The notes beneath the pieces are model-generated. The model saw nothing but the letters and a program-made list of their open reading frames with translations, was not told where the DNA came from and did not search any database. This document shows, piece by piece, positions 1 to 6,563 of a stretch of 11,597 bases of DNA. Both the position numbers and the translations under genes were made by a program. This DNA comes from Bacillota bacterium (GTDB lineage Bacteria > Bacillota > Clostridia > Lachnospirales > Lachnospiraceae), in the NCBI GenBank assembly GCA_023428885.1, contig JAEYWQ010000377.1:1-11597 (forward strand), written 5' to 3'. Each line of letters starts with the position of its first letter. The stretch's first letter is position 1.

Positions 1-1
1 C

Positions 2-550
2 CACACAGAAAAAATCACGTCTGAGCAAAAGAAAAACATACTAAACCGTGACTTCAATACGACTGGAATCAATCAAAAGTGGTGTACTGACATTACCTAT
101 ATTCATACATTACGGGATGGATGGACCTATCTAGCTTCTGTCATGGACCTTCACAGCAAGAAGATCATTGGTTATGCCTATGATACTTCCATGACAGCCG
201 AATTGGCTACTCAGGCAGTGAAAAATGCCTGTTTAAATGTTAAAGTTACGGAAGGCATTATTCTACACAGCGATTTAGGTACACAGTATACAAGTAGGAC
301 ATTTGAGGATTACCTAGCTTTAAAAGGAATGATTCATTCCTTTAGTCGAAAAGGAAATCCTTATGATAATGCATGTATTGAATCCTTCCATTCAGTGCTA
401 AAGAAGGAAGAAATCAATCATCATAAATACAGTGATTTCAATACTGCCCGCAAGGCTGTATTTGAATATATTGAATCCTGGTACAATAGAAAAAGGATTC
501 ATAGTGCTATTAATTATTTGACTCCGCAGGCCGCTCATGAAGCTGCCTAA
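2..550 (+). CDS. IS3-family transposase OrfB, C-terminal part (5' truncated by window edge)
   Basis: This is the catalytic subunit of an IS3-type transposase, normally made as an OrfAB fusion by programmed frameshifting. The reading frame is open from base 2. The first in-frame ATG (143) is internal, because recognisable transposase sequence (WCTDITYI) lies upstream of it. The DDE triad is intact: Asp in CTDITY (codon 89-91), Asp in HSDLGTQ (272-274) and Glu in ACIESFHS (380-382). The last two acidic residues are separated by exactly 35 residues, as in the D,D(35)E signature of IS3 and retroviral integrases. The typical C-terminal segment with YNRKRIHSA and LTPQ follows, and the gene stops with TAA at 548-550. 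Only the N-terminal helix-turn-helix region and OrfA are missing, and that is because of the window edge. Confidence 0.93.
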   Translation, partial: HTEKITSEQKKNILNRDFNTTGINQKWCTDITYIHTLRDGWTYLASVMDLHSKKIIGYAYDTSMTAELATQAVKNACLNVKVTEGIILHSDLGTQYTSRTFEDYLALKGMIHSFSRKGNPYDNACIESFHSVLKKEEINHHKYSDFNTARKAVFEYIESWYNRKRIHSAINYLTPQAAHEAA

Positions 551-558
551 GCGGCTTC
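539..558 (+). terminator. hairpin spanning the transposase stop codon
   Basis: GAAGCTGC (539-546) pairs with GCGGCTTC (551-558) around a 4-base loop holding the stop codon; one pair is G-U. An alternative stem GCCGCT (530-535) / AGCGGC (550-555) competes with it. A second small stem AAAAGT/ACTTTT (559-564/568-573) ending in a T run follows. Together they resemble a weak intrinsic terminator inside the IS end. Termination has not been shown; the T run belongs to the second stem. Confidence 0.4.
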
Positions 559-573
559 AAAAGTTAAACTTTT

Positions 574-600
574 TGTGTCTATGCTATTGACACAAGTCCA
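574..600 (+). repeat. right terminal inverted repeat of the IS
   Basis: The element's terminus is read as the end in TTGACACAAGTCCA (587-600), finishing with the CA dinucleotide usual for IS3-family ends. TGTGTC (574-579) and GACACA (589-594) form an internal inverted repeat with a 9-base spacer, so this end can itself fold. The left partner lies outside the window, so the exact repeat length cannot be measured. Confidence 0.7.
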
Positions 601-730
601 ACTCTATATAAAAGGATAAGTTTTGATGAGTATTGGAGTGCATAAATTAGAAAAAAGAAAGTAACTATGCTTATACATAATTAAATGAAGTAGACTATTA
701 TCACTTCACTCTTAATTTATGATATTTATA

Positions 731-770
731 GTAAAGCATGAAAGGAATGCTTTACATTATCTTTTTTATT
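731..770 (+). terminator. intrinsic terminator
   Basis: A perfect 9-bp stem GTAAAGCAT (731-739) / ATGCTTTAC (747-755) with a 7-base loop is followed by a T-rich tract containing six consecutive Ts (762-767). This is a good rho-independent terminator for plus-strand transcription arriving from the left. It would also keep transcripts leaving the IS from entering rsmA. Confidence 0.7.
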
Positions 771-798
771 TTTCATGGTGATCGAACAAGAGAATAAC

Positions 799-837
799 AA
801 GCACGACATATTCTACGAGTTAGAAAGTGCCGTGCTT
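799..837. other. imperfect 39-base hairpin
   Basis: AAGCACG (799-805) pairs with CGTGCTT (831-837), and inside it TTCTA (811-815) pairs with TAGAA (821-825); a 5-by-5 internal loop separates them. No T run follows on the plus strand. On the minus strand the stem is followed by a moderately T-rich stretch, so it could be a bidirectional or minus-strand terminator. Function unknown. Confidence 0.4.
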
Positions 838-876
838 ATTTATGTTATATACGAATACAATGCCACCTATAAAACA

Positions 877-905
877 TTGACTTTTATCATATAATAAGCT
901 ACCAT
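877..905 (+). promoter_or_regulatory. possible rsmA promoter (weak)
   Basis: TTGACT (877-882) matches a -35 hexamer in five of six bases, but at 17 bp spacing the -10 would be the poor TACCAT (900-905). A perfect TATAAT exists at 890-895 but lies only 7 bp from that -35 and has no good -35 of its own. rsmA needs some promoter here, given the terminator at 731-770, but which elements are used is uncertain. Confidence 0.3.
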
Positions 906-937
906 TATTAAATAAAAAATAGAATGGAAAATACTAT

Positions 938-1813
938 ATGGAAAACAAGTTAGGTGATCCTAAAAATACAATTGAGATACTAAATAAATATCATTTTATG
1001 TTTCAGAAAAAGTTTGGACAGAACTTTCTTATTGATACTCATGTATTAGATAAAATTATTCGTTCTGCAGAAATCACGAAAGAGGATATGGTACTTGAGA
1101 TTGGACCGGGAATTGGTACGATGACTCAGTATTTGTGTGAGAACGCAAGAGAAGTTATTGCGGTTGAGATTGATAAGAATCTGATTCCAATCTTAGAGAA
1201 TGATACCCTTGCAATGTATGATAATGTGTCGATTATCAATGAGGATATTCTTAAAGTTGACATTAATAAACTTGTTTGCGAACGTAATGGGGGGAAACCT
1301 ATTAAAATCGTAGCGAATCTCCCATATTACATCACCACACCTATTATCATGGGTTTATTTGAAGCTCATGTTCCAATTGAAAACATTACAGTTATGGTTC
1401 AAAAAGAGGTAGCAGAACGTATGCAATCTGGACCTGGAAGTAAGGATTATGGTGCCTTATCCTTGGCTGTTCAATACTATGCCGATCCTTATATTGTTGC
1501 TAATGTTCCGCCAAACTGTTTTATGCCACGTCCAAATGTTGGATCAGCTGTAATTAAGTTAACCCTTCATACTGATGCTCCTGTTAGGACGAAAAATGAT
1601 ACGCTAATGTTTAAGTTAATTCGTGCTTCCTTTAATCAGCGTAGAAAAACCTTAGTGAATGGGCTTAATAACAGTCCTGAGATTCACCTATCCAAAGAAA
1701 TGATAGCAGATGCAATCAAAGAACTGGGGGTATCTGAAACCATTCGTGGTGAGGCGTTAACACTTGAGCAATTTGCAAAATTATCAGATATTATTAATGA
1801 AAAATTAGTATAA
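938..1813 (+). CDS. rsmA: 16S rRNA (adenine1518-N6/adenine1519-N6)-dimethyltransferase RsmA (KsgA)
   Basis: RsmA uses S-adenosylmethionine to dimethylate two adjacent adenines in the 3'-terminal hairpin of 16S rRNA (A1518/A1519 in E. coli numbering), a late 30S maturation step; loss usually gives kasugamycin resistance. At 291 residues it has the family's normal length. Visible motifs in order: GQNFL at 27-31, the SAM-binding loop EIGPGIGT at 54-61, the acidic residue after strand 2 (VEID, 76-79), NED near 101-103, the catalytic NLPY at 127-130, and FNQRRKTL at 232-239. The ATG at 938 is chosen because the N-terminal TIEILNKY segment is typical of clostridial RsmA; the ribosome site is weak (atgga, 924-928). 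A GNAT gene follows 48 bases downstream on the same strand. The tatD and rnmV genes that often precede rsmA in Firmicutes are not within the visible upstream sequence, where an IS end lies instead. Confidence 0.96.
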   Translation: MENKLGDPKNTIEILNKYHFMFQKKFGQNFLIDTHVLDKIIRSAEITKEDMVLEIGPGIGTMTQYLCENAREVIAVEIDKNLIPILENDTLAMYDNVSIINEDILKVDINKLVCERNGGKPIKIVANLPYYITTPIIMGLFEAHVPIENITVMVQKEVAERMQSGPGSKDYGALSLAVQYYADPYIVANVPPNCFMPRPNVGSAVIKLTLHTDAPVRTKNDTLMFKLIRASFNQRRKTLVNGLNNSPEIHLSKEMIADAIKELGVSETIRGEALTLEQFAKLSDIINEKLV

Positions 1814-1816
1814 CAA

Positions 1817-1845
1817 TTCAGTAGTTTCACTGTTGAGCTACTGAA
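1817..1845 (+). other. intergenic hairpin between rsmA and the GNAT gene
   Basis: TTCAGTAG (1817-1824) pairs perfectly with CTACTGAA (1838-1845). The stem can extend inward by wobble pairs, leaving a loop of about 7-13 bases. No T run follows, so it is not a standard terminator. It lies just before the AGGGGAG ribosome site (1851-1857) of the next gene and may stabilise or process the shared transcript. Confidence 0.5.
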
Positions 1846-1861
1846 CAGTTAGGGGAGAGAT

Positions 1862-2740
1862 ATGTTAAAGGCAACGCACAAATTATCAAACTCAGAAAAA
1901 CGTCAGATGGAGCAAATCTTAAGTCAGTACTCTTTAAGTGCAGATTTTTTGGATGAGAAGCTTAAAGTGATTGAAGAAGAAAAAGATTATGTGATGGAAC
2001 CTTATTATATCTATTATCAGGGGGGAAGAGTTACCGCTTTTATATTGATTGAGTTTGTGATAGAGGATATGCTGCAAGCGAAGGTTTATATAGAGCAGAT
2101 GCAGCAGATGGATCTGCTGTTGCGTCAATTTAAAAGTTATTTTGGTCGATCTAATATAAAGACTGCATTGTTTTGTACGGATGAAGAAATCGATTTGTCA
2201 AAGGTTCAAAGCCTTAAGTTAAGCTCTTGTGAATACCGGCTAGAGTGTTCTTACATGGATTATTCAAATTGGGCTATGAGGGAACTGGAAGTGAAATCGA
2301 CGCTTCGCTGGCTGAATAATGAGGACGAAACTTTTTATAAGAATATTCTTGAAACAATGTTTTCTATGGACTTGACAGAATGTGATGAGCGTTTTTTATC
2401 GATCAAGGAAGACTTTCCTTGTATAAAAAATGACCTTCTTCAGGGTGAAAGCTGCATGGCCGGTTTTATTTTAGAGATGAAGGATGGAGTAAGAATCGGT
2501 ATAGGAGGCTGTTATATAGGTAACCGCTGCATCACCTTATTTGATATAGCAGTTTTAGAAAGTTATCAAGGACAGGGCTATGGAAACGACCTGTTGAAAC
2601 TAATTTTTGAAAAGACAAAGCATTTAAAAAAGGACTACCTTCTTCAGGTTAGTTCTAAAAGTGTTAGTGCTGTTGCTCTGTATCAAAAAGTTGGCTTTCA
2701 GATACAAGAGCAACTATATTGTTATAAGATGGAAGCCTAG
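1862..2740 (+). CDS. GNAT-family N-acetyltransferase, two-part protein
   Basis: A predicted cytoplasmic acetyl-CoA-dependent acetyltransferase of 292 residues; the substrate cannot be read from the sequence. The C-terminal third (about 195-292) carries the GNAT core: a beta strand ending in FDIAVLESY, the acetyl-CoA pyrophosphate loop QGQGYG (236-241), and the late motif SAVALYQKVGF (269-279), in which Tyr274 occupies the usual general-acid position. The N-terminal 150 residues hold a sheet/helix pattern (YYIYYQGGRVTAFILIEF, 48-65) that could be a degenerate second GNAT-like fold, but no binding loop is visible there. The start ATG is supported by a strong AGGGGAG site 4-5 bases upstream. It probably shares rsmA's transcript and converges with the ABC-F gene, with only 10 bases between the two stop codons. 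Confidence 0.8.
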   Translation: MLKATHKLSNSEKRQMEQILSQYSLSADFLDEKLKVIEEEKDYVMEPYYIYYQGGRVTAFILIEFVIEDMLQAKVYIEQMQQMDLLLRQFKSYFGRSNIKTALFCTDEEIDLSKVQSLKLSSCEYRLECSYMDYSNWAMRELEVKSTLRWLNNEDETFYKNILETMFSMDLTECDERFLSIKEDFPCIKNDLLQGESCMAGFILEMKDGVRIGIGGCYIGNRCITLFDIAVLESYQGQGYGNDLLKLIFEKTKHLKKDYLLQVSSKSVSAVALYQKVGFQIQEQLYCYKMEA

Positions 2741-2750
2741 TACTAGCGTT

Positions 2751-4583
2751 CTATGATTTTTGTGCATTAATTTGCTCGTTTAAATCGTTTAAGTAGACCC
2801 AGCGTTCCATCTTCTCTTCATACTGCTGTTCTAAAGCTTCTTTTTTAGCTAATAATTCATTTAATTTACCATACTCAGAGGCGGATGCATTGATTAGCAT
2901 ATCGACCTCTGATATTTTTTGCTCTAAGTCAGCAATTAGGTCATCGATCTGCTCATATTCTCTTTGCTCGTTATAGGTAAATTTCAATTTCTTTTCATTA
3001 CTTCTTGCTTTTTGGTCGTTCGATTTATCCACAGATTGCTTCATATTTGCCCCTAAATTGTGAATAGAAGAACTGTTTTCGTTGTACTCTTGTTGATAAT
3101 CAACAAGAGCAGTTTTGTAATCGCTAAAGTTTCCTTCATACTGACGAATAAGCCCATTTGGCTCAAAAGCAAAGATTCTGCTAGCTATCTTATCTAAGAA
3201 ATATCGATCATGGGATACGGTAATTACGATTCCTTGAAAGGACTTTAAGTAGTCTTCAAGTATGGTTAAGGTCTTGATATCCAAATCGTTGGTTGGCTCA
3301 TCCAGTACTAGTATATTAGGAGCTGCCATTAATATTTTGAGCAGATAAAGTCGTCTCTTTTCCCCACCACTTAACTTAGAAATTATCATATGCTGCATGG
3401 ACCCCGTAAATAGAAAACGTTCGCACATCTGAGAAGCGGTAATAGTCCCATCCACGGTCTTTATATACTCAGCGGTATCTCTAACATATTCTATTACCTT
3501 TTTAGCCTCGTCCATATACTCATTCTCTTGAGAAAAGTAACCAAGTTTTACTGTTGTTCCTACATGGACGGAACCGGTGTCTGGTTCTATGGCTTGAGTC
3601 AATATTTTAAGTAATGTGGACTTACCACATCCATTGGGACCTACGATTCCAATATAATCTCCTGGTAAAAAGATGTAGGAAAAATCTTTGATTAAGGTAC
3701 GACCTTCATAAGCTTTGCTAATATGATCTAGTTCAATGGTCTTTTTTCCAAGTCGTGAGGAAATAGAGGAAATTTCAACGGATTCTTCAGCTTGAAGTTG
3801 AGGACGATCCTTAAGCTCTTCAAATCTCTGAATGTGTGCTTTTTGTTTGGTAGACCGAGCTCTTGCACCTCTCATCATCCACTCTAGCTCAATACGATAA
3901 AGGCTTTGATTTTTTCGCTCTGTTGCCAGTTCCATCTCCTCGCGTTGCGCTTTTAATTCTAAGAAGGAACTGTAGTTAGCAGAATAGCTATACAACTTAC
4001 TCTTATCTAGTTCCACGATTTTATTGGTTACTCGGTCTAAAAAGTAACGATCATGAGTAATCATGATAAAAGCACCCTTAAATTTTCTTAAATATTCCTC
4101 TAACCATTCTGTCATGGCACTATCCAGATGGTTGGTTGGCTCATCTAGAACTAAAATCTCTGCATCGGTTAGTAAGGTCTGAACAAGGGCTACGCGTTTT
4201 TTCTGGCCACCAGATAGCATATTACAGCTAGCATCATAGTTGCTAATACCAAACTTTGTTAGCAGTGATTTCGCTTCACCAGCTAAGTTTCGGTATTCTT
4301 CTTTTGCTGTCTTCCCTTCAAGAACATTCTCGAGGATTGTTTTATTATCATCAAAGATCGGTGTTTGAGGAAGGTATTCCACCCTCACTTGTTTACCTTT
4401 GGTTATGGTTCCTGTGTCTGCTTCTTCTATTCCAGCTATAATTTTAAGTAAAGTAGATTTTCCAGTCCCATTGATACCGATCACGCCAATGCGGTCAGTG
4501 TCATTAATACCAAGACTTATATTATCAAAGAGCATACGCTCAGTATAACTTTTACTAATATTTTCTAACGTTAATAAATTCAT
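2751..4583 (-). CDS. ABC-F family ATPase, Uup-like
   Basis: ABC-F proteins are soluble twin-ATPase factors that act at the ribosomal E site rather than as transporters. This one has 610 residues and no membrane segments. First ABC domain: Walker A GINGTGKST (36-44), signature LSGGQ (123-127), Walker B ILVLDEPTNHLD (143-154). A basic, arginine-rich interdomain linker that contacts P-site tRNA in this family spans about 205-262 (WMMRGARARSTKQKAH). Second domain: Walker A GPNGCGKST (315-323), signature LSGGE (404-408), Walker B ILVLDEPTNDLD (424-435). Residues about 540-605 form a charged coiled coil ending in MERWVYLNDL, which is typical of Uup and absent from EttA. The start is supported by GGAGC (complement of 4589-4593). 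Its leader has two inverted repeats. A resistance-type ABC-F is less likely, because such proteins usually lack this coiled coil, but it is not excluded. Confidence 0.9.
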   Translation of the reverse strand: MNLLTLENISKSYTERMLFDNISLGINDTDRIGVIGINGTGKSTLLKIIAGIEEADTGTITKGKQVRVEYLPQTPIFDDNKTILENVLEGKTAKEEYRNLAGEAKSLLTKFGISNYDASCNMLSGGQKKRVALVQTLLTDAEILVLDEPTNHLDSAMTEWLEEYLRKFKGAFIMITHDRYFLDRVTNKIVELDKSKLYSYSANYSSFLELKAQREEMELATERKNQSLYRIELEWMMRGARARSTKQKAHIQRFEELKDRPQLQAEESVEISSISSRLGKKTIELDHISKAYEGRTLIKDFSYIFLPGDYIGIVGPNGCGKSTLLKILTQAIEPDTGSVHVGTTVKLGYFSQENEYMDEAKKVIEYVRDTAEYIKTVDGTITASQMCERFLFTGSMQHMIISKLSGGEKRRLYLLKILMAAPNILVLDEPTNDLDIKTLTILEDYLKSFQGIVITVSHDRYFLDKIASRIFAFEPNGLIRQYEGNFSDYKTALVDYQQEYNENSSSIHNLGANMKQSVDKSNDQKARSNEKKLKFTYNEQREYEQIDDLIADLEQKISEVDMLINASASEYGKLNELLAKKEALEQQYEEKMERWVYLNDLNEQINAQKS

Positions 4584-4598
4584 ATATAGCTCCAGTCT

Positions 4599-4659
4599 AT
4601 GAATCCCTTGTATTCATTGGATTCATGCTAATTTAGTTCATGTAGTGATGCTACTAAAT
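4599..4659 (-). promoter_or_regulatory. structured leader of the ABC-F gene: two tandem inverted repeats
   Basis: Read as minus-strand RNA, the leader first forms ATTTAGT/ACTAAAT (arms 4653-4659 and 4631-4637, with an alternative inner GTAG/CTAC). It then forms a perfect 8-bp stem ATGAATCC/GGATTCAT (arms 4619-4626 and 4599-4606, 12-base loop) that ends only about 5 bases before the ribosome-site GGAGC. A nine-codon mini-ORF (MNPMNTRDS) starts in the 5' arm at 4626 and stops with TAG at 4597-4599, just short of that site. It has no visible ribosome site of its own. The layout resembles translational or attenuation control but could be chance in AT-rich DNA. Confidence 0.45.
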
Positions 4660-4668
4660 AGTTAGTTA

Positions 4669-4697
4669 ATTTTACACTACTTTCATGGTTCATGCAA
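4669..4697 (-). promoter_or_regulatory. possible promoter of the ABC-F gene
   Basis: On the minus strand, TTGCAT (complement of 4692-4697) and TAAAAT (complement of 4669-4674) are separated by exactly 17 bases. The -10 matches five of six consensus bases; the -35 only three. Transcription would start near 4662, giving a leader of about 79 bases that contains exactly the two inverted repeats described for this gene. Confidence 0.35.
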
Positions 4698-4881
4698 TGT
4701 TTGGTTGTCATAAGTTCATTTCTAGCTTCATATATTGGGATAAGACAGGCCATGAACGGATGACATTACATACTTATTACAAGAAAAACACGGATTTGGG
4801 TGTTACAGTGTTAATGCCTAACAATTAAAACGTAGGATGTAAGTATAGCAAGGAAGATTAGATCTAGAAAAGGGGTGCCAT

Positions 4882-6549
4882 ATGACAAATTATAAGAGAT
4901 TTATTACCTATCTCTACTATTATGAGTCAGGAAGAAAGATGGGAAATGTTGGATTTGCCAGAGTAGAGACAAGTGATGAAATAGGAAAAATAACGGTACA
5001 CTGCACAACCAAAGTAGTTCCAAGTAAAGAATGTAAGGTATTTTTACTGAAACGTAATAAGTCAATGACGATTAGTAAACAAGTGTCTGTTGCAAACTCT
5101 CAAAATGGTTGTCTGGATATTAGACTTTCTTTTCATAATGGATGTATTGATGGATCAGAGTTTAATTTAAAAGATACGCAAGGAATCGTAATTCTATATT
5201 CAAAGGACAATTACATAGCAGCTAAGTGGGATGATTCAAATGTAAGTTATCATGAGGTTATCTTATTAGAGCAAGATGAAATGATACAACAGCCGATTTC
5301 AAAAGTAGAAGCAGCACAGATAAAGAAGAGAGAAGAGAAAGTTCAAACTGTGCAACCTAAAATTGTTTTGGTGGATGCAGCAGATATAGTAACATTGGGT
5401 AAAGTAGCAGACATAAAAAAGGAAGATGCTTTAAAAGTAGAAGATAAAGAGGAAAATAGTCAGACTGAAGAAGTACAGATAGCAGAAAGTAACAAAGAAA
5501 ACAGTCAGATAGAAGATGTCCAGATAACTGAAGGGAAGAAGGAAGCAGATAAGAAAGAAGTTGAGTTTGCTGAAAGTAAGAAAGATGATAAGCAGTTTGA
5601 AGAAGTACAGATGGTAGAACTTATGAAGGATGAAGGTAAGAACGATGAAAATATGGAAGTAGAGATCCAGGAAGCAGAGAGTAAGAGGGTAGAAAGCAAG
5701 GAAGTAGAATATAAGGAAGAAGAGAGTAAGGCTGAGGAAATAAAGGAAGAAATAAATGAGATTGAACACAGTCGCACAATGGAGAGCAAGGTTCTAGAAA
5801 TTAGGCCTGATGAATCAAAACAAAATATGCAAAGTGTAAATAGAGTAACACGTGGAAATGGTCTCTTTCATAGAGTAGCCAATAGGAGACTGCAAGGAAA
5901 CTCTATTGCTAACAGAAACCAAGAGCCTATACAAAATAATATTAAAGTTGCTGACGTAATCGCTGAAGATAAGCAAGATGAGAAGAAAGAAGAAGAGAAA
6001 AAAAGTATTAAAGATATGATTCGAGAGAACATTAGGTTAGAAAAAGAGAAGGAAAATAATATTTTTGAAAGTGAAGACATAGATTATAGTGATAGTTTGG
6101 AAGAAATACCAATTGATGATACAGAATTACAGGAAGATTCCTTGCATGCGTCCAACTTCGCTGTTCCGAATCCAAATCTATGGGCTGATCATCCTTCTGC
6201 AAGAGCAATTCTAAATCGCTTTGTACGCATGTATCCCTTTGATGATGGTGAGATCGCAGAATGCGTTCGCTTAGAACCTAAAGATATTGGTTTGCTACCT
6301 ATGAATGCATGGGTATTAGGAAATAATAGTTTCTTACTCCATTCCTATTGTAACTTCCGTCACCTTCTATTTGCTAAGAAGTTGACCCGTGAGGGCTGTG
6401 TATATCTTCTTATGGTGCCAGGAGCACACAACAATCGAGAGCAGCAATTAGCAAAGATGTTTGGATTTGAGAACTTCAAATGCTCTCGACGTCGTACGAT
6501 GAGGGATGGGGAGTTTGGCTATTGGTATGTAACGATCGTTTTCGACTAA
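4882..6549 (+). CDS. hypothetical protein with charged repeat linker; C-terminus DUF6128-like
   Basis: A 555-residue predicted cytoplasmic protein of unknown function, with no signal peptide or membrane segment. Three parts are visible. Residues 1-130 look like a compact beta-rich domain starting YKRFITYLYYYESG, with GIVILYSKDNYIAAKWDD near 101-118. Residues 131-425 are a low-complexity linker dominated by Glu, Lys, Asp and Ser, containing a four-unit 15-residue repeat and heptad-like ESKEVEYKEEESKAEE stretches that may form a helix or coiled coil. Residues 426-555 are again globular (FVRMYPFDDGEIAECV, LGNNSFLLHSY, MVPGAHNNREQQLAKMFGF, FGYWY). From memory the terminal parts resemble a Lachnospiraceae family labelled DUF6128; I could not check this. 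The AGGGG site at 4871-4875 supports the ATG. No convincing promoter is seen in 4700-4870. It converges with the acetyltransferase gene 14 bases downstream. Confidence 0.85.
   Translation: MTNYKRFITYLYYYESGRKMGNVGFARVETSDEIGKITVHCTTKVVPSKECKVFLLKRNKSMTISKQVSVANSQNGCLDIRLSFHNGCIDGSEFNLKDTQGIVILYSKDNYIAAKWDDSNVSYHEVILLEQDEMIQQPISKVEAAQIKKREEKVQTVQPKIVLVDAADIVTLGKVADIKKEDALKVEDKEENSQTEEVQIAESNKENSQIEDVQITEGKKEADKKEVEFAESKKDDKQFEEVQMVELMKDEGKNDENMEVEIQEAESKRVESKEVEYKEEESKAEEIKEEINEIEHSRTMESKVLEIRPDESKQNMQSVNRVTRGNGLFHRVANRRLQGNSIANRNQEPIQNNIKVADVIAEDKQDEKKEEEKKSIKDMIRENIRLEKEKENNIFESEDIDYSDSLEEIPIDDTELQEDSLHASNFAVPNPNLWADHPSARAILNRFVRMYPFDDGEIAECVRLEPKDIGLLPMNAWVLGNNSFLLHSYCNFRHLLFAKKLTREGCVYLLMVPGAHNNREQQLAKMFGFENFKCSRRRTMRDGEFGYWYVTIVFD
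5452..5628 (+). repeat. degenerate 45-bp tandem repeat inside the coding region
   Basis: Four consecutive units of about 15 residues can be aligned: 191-205 (ENSQTEEVQIAESNK), 206-220 (ENSQIEDVQITEGKK), 221-234 (EADKKEVEFAESKK, one residue shorter) and 235-249 (DDKQFEEVQMVELMK). The shared pattern is an acidic or amide-rich start, then E-[ED]-V-[QE]-[hydrophobic], then E-x-x-K. Units 1 and 2 are closest and share most codons, suggesting duplication at the DNA level. Weaker ESK-rich copies continue to about residue 290. Confidence 0.7.
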
Positions 6550-6563
6550 AATCGTCCTTAACT

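Larger units (their letters stand above)
1..600 (+). mobile_element. IS3-family insertion sequence, right-hand part
   Basis: The window opens inside an insertion sequence. What is visible is the 3' part of a DDE transposase gene, a short tail, and a terminus ending in CA at 599-600. The TTGACACAAGTCCA terminus (587-600) and the transposase type fit the IS3 family, probably the IS150 group. The left end, orfA and the left terminal repeat lie outside the window, so I cannot check for a target-site duplication or whether the copy is complete. The next bases (from 601) read actctat and would include any duplicated target bases. The visible part has no frameshift or premature stop, so it may be a recent or active copy. 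Confidence 0.9.
601..937. other. gene-free gap between IS end and rsmA, with three hairpins
   Basis: No open frame here has a credible start and ribosome site. The gap holds an imperfect AT-rich palindrome (676-721; arms cataa/ttatg, ttaa/ttaa, TGAAGT/ACTTCA), a strong terminator hairpin (731-770), another imperfect hairpin (799-837) and weak promoter-like elements just before rsmA. The terminator probably closed an operon that was next to rsmA before the IS came in. Confidence 0.6.

Noticed and set aside
143..550. ATG at 143 as the true start of the transposase gene
   Set aside because: Recognisable IS3 transposase sequence including the first catalytic Asp (codon 89-91) lies upstream in the same open frame, so 143 is internal and the gene is cut by the window edge.
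2741..2750. A terminator between the convergent GNAT and ABC-F genes
   Set aside because: Only 10 bases separate the stop codons and no hairpin with a T run is visible there; transcripts probably overlap.
5431..6080. Minus-strand open frames rich in Ser, Phe and Leu opposite the 555-residue gene
   Set aside because: They are the complement of Glu/Lys codon runs (gaa/aag give ttc/ctt). There is no ribosome site and the plus-strand protein has clear domain structure.
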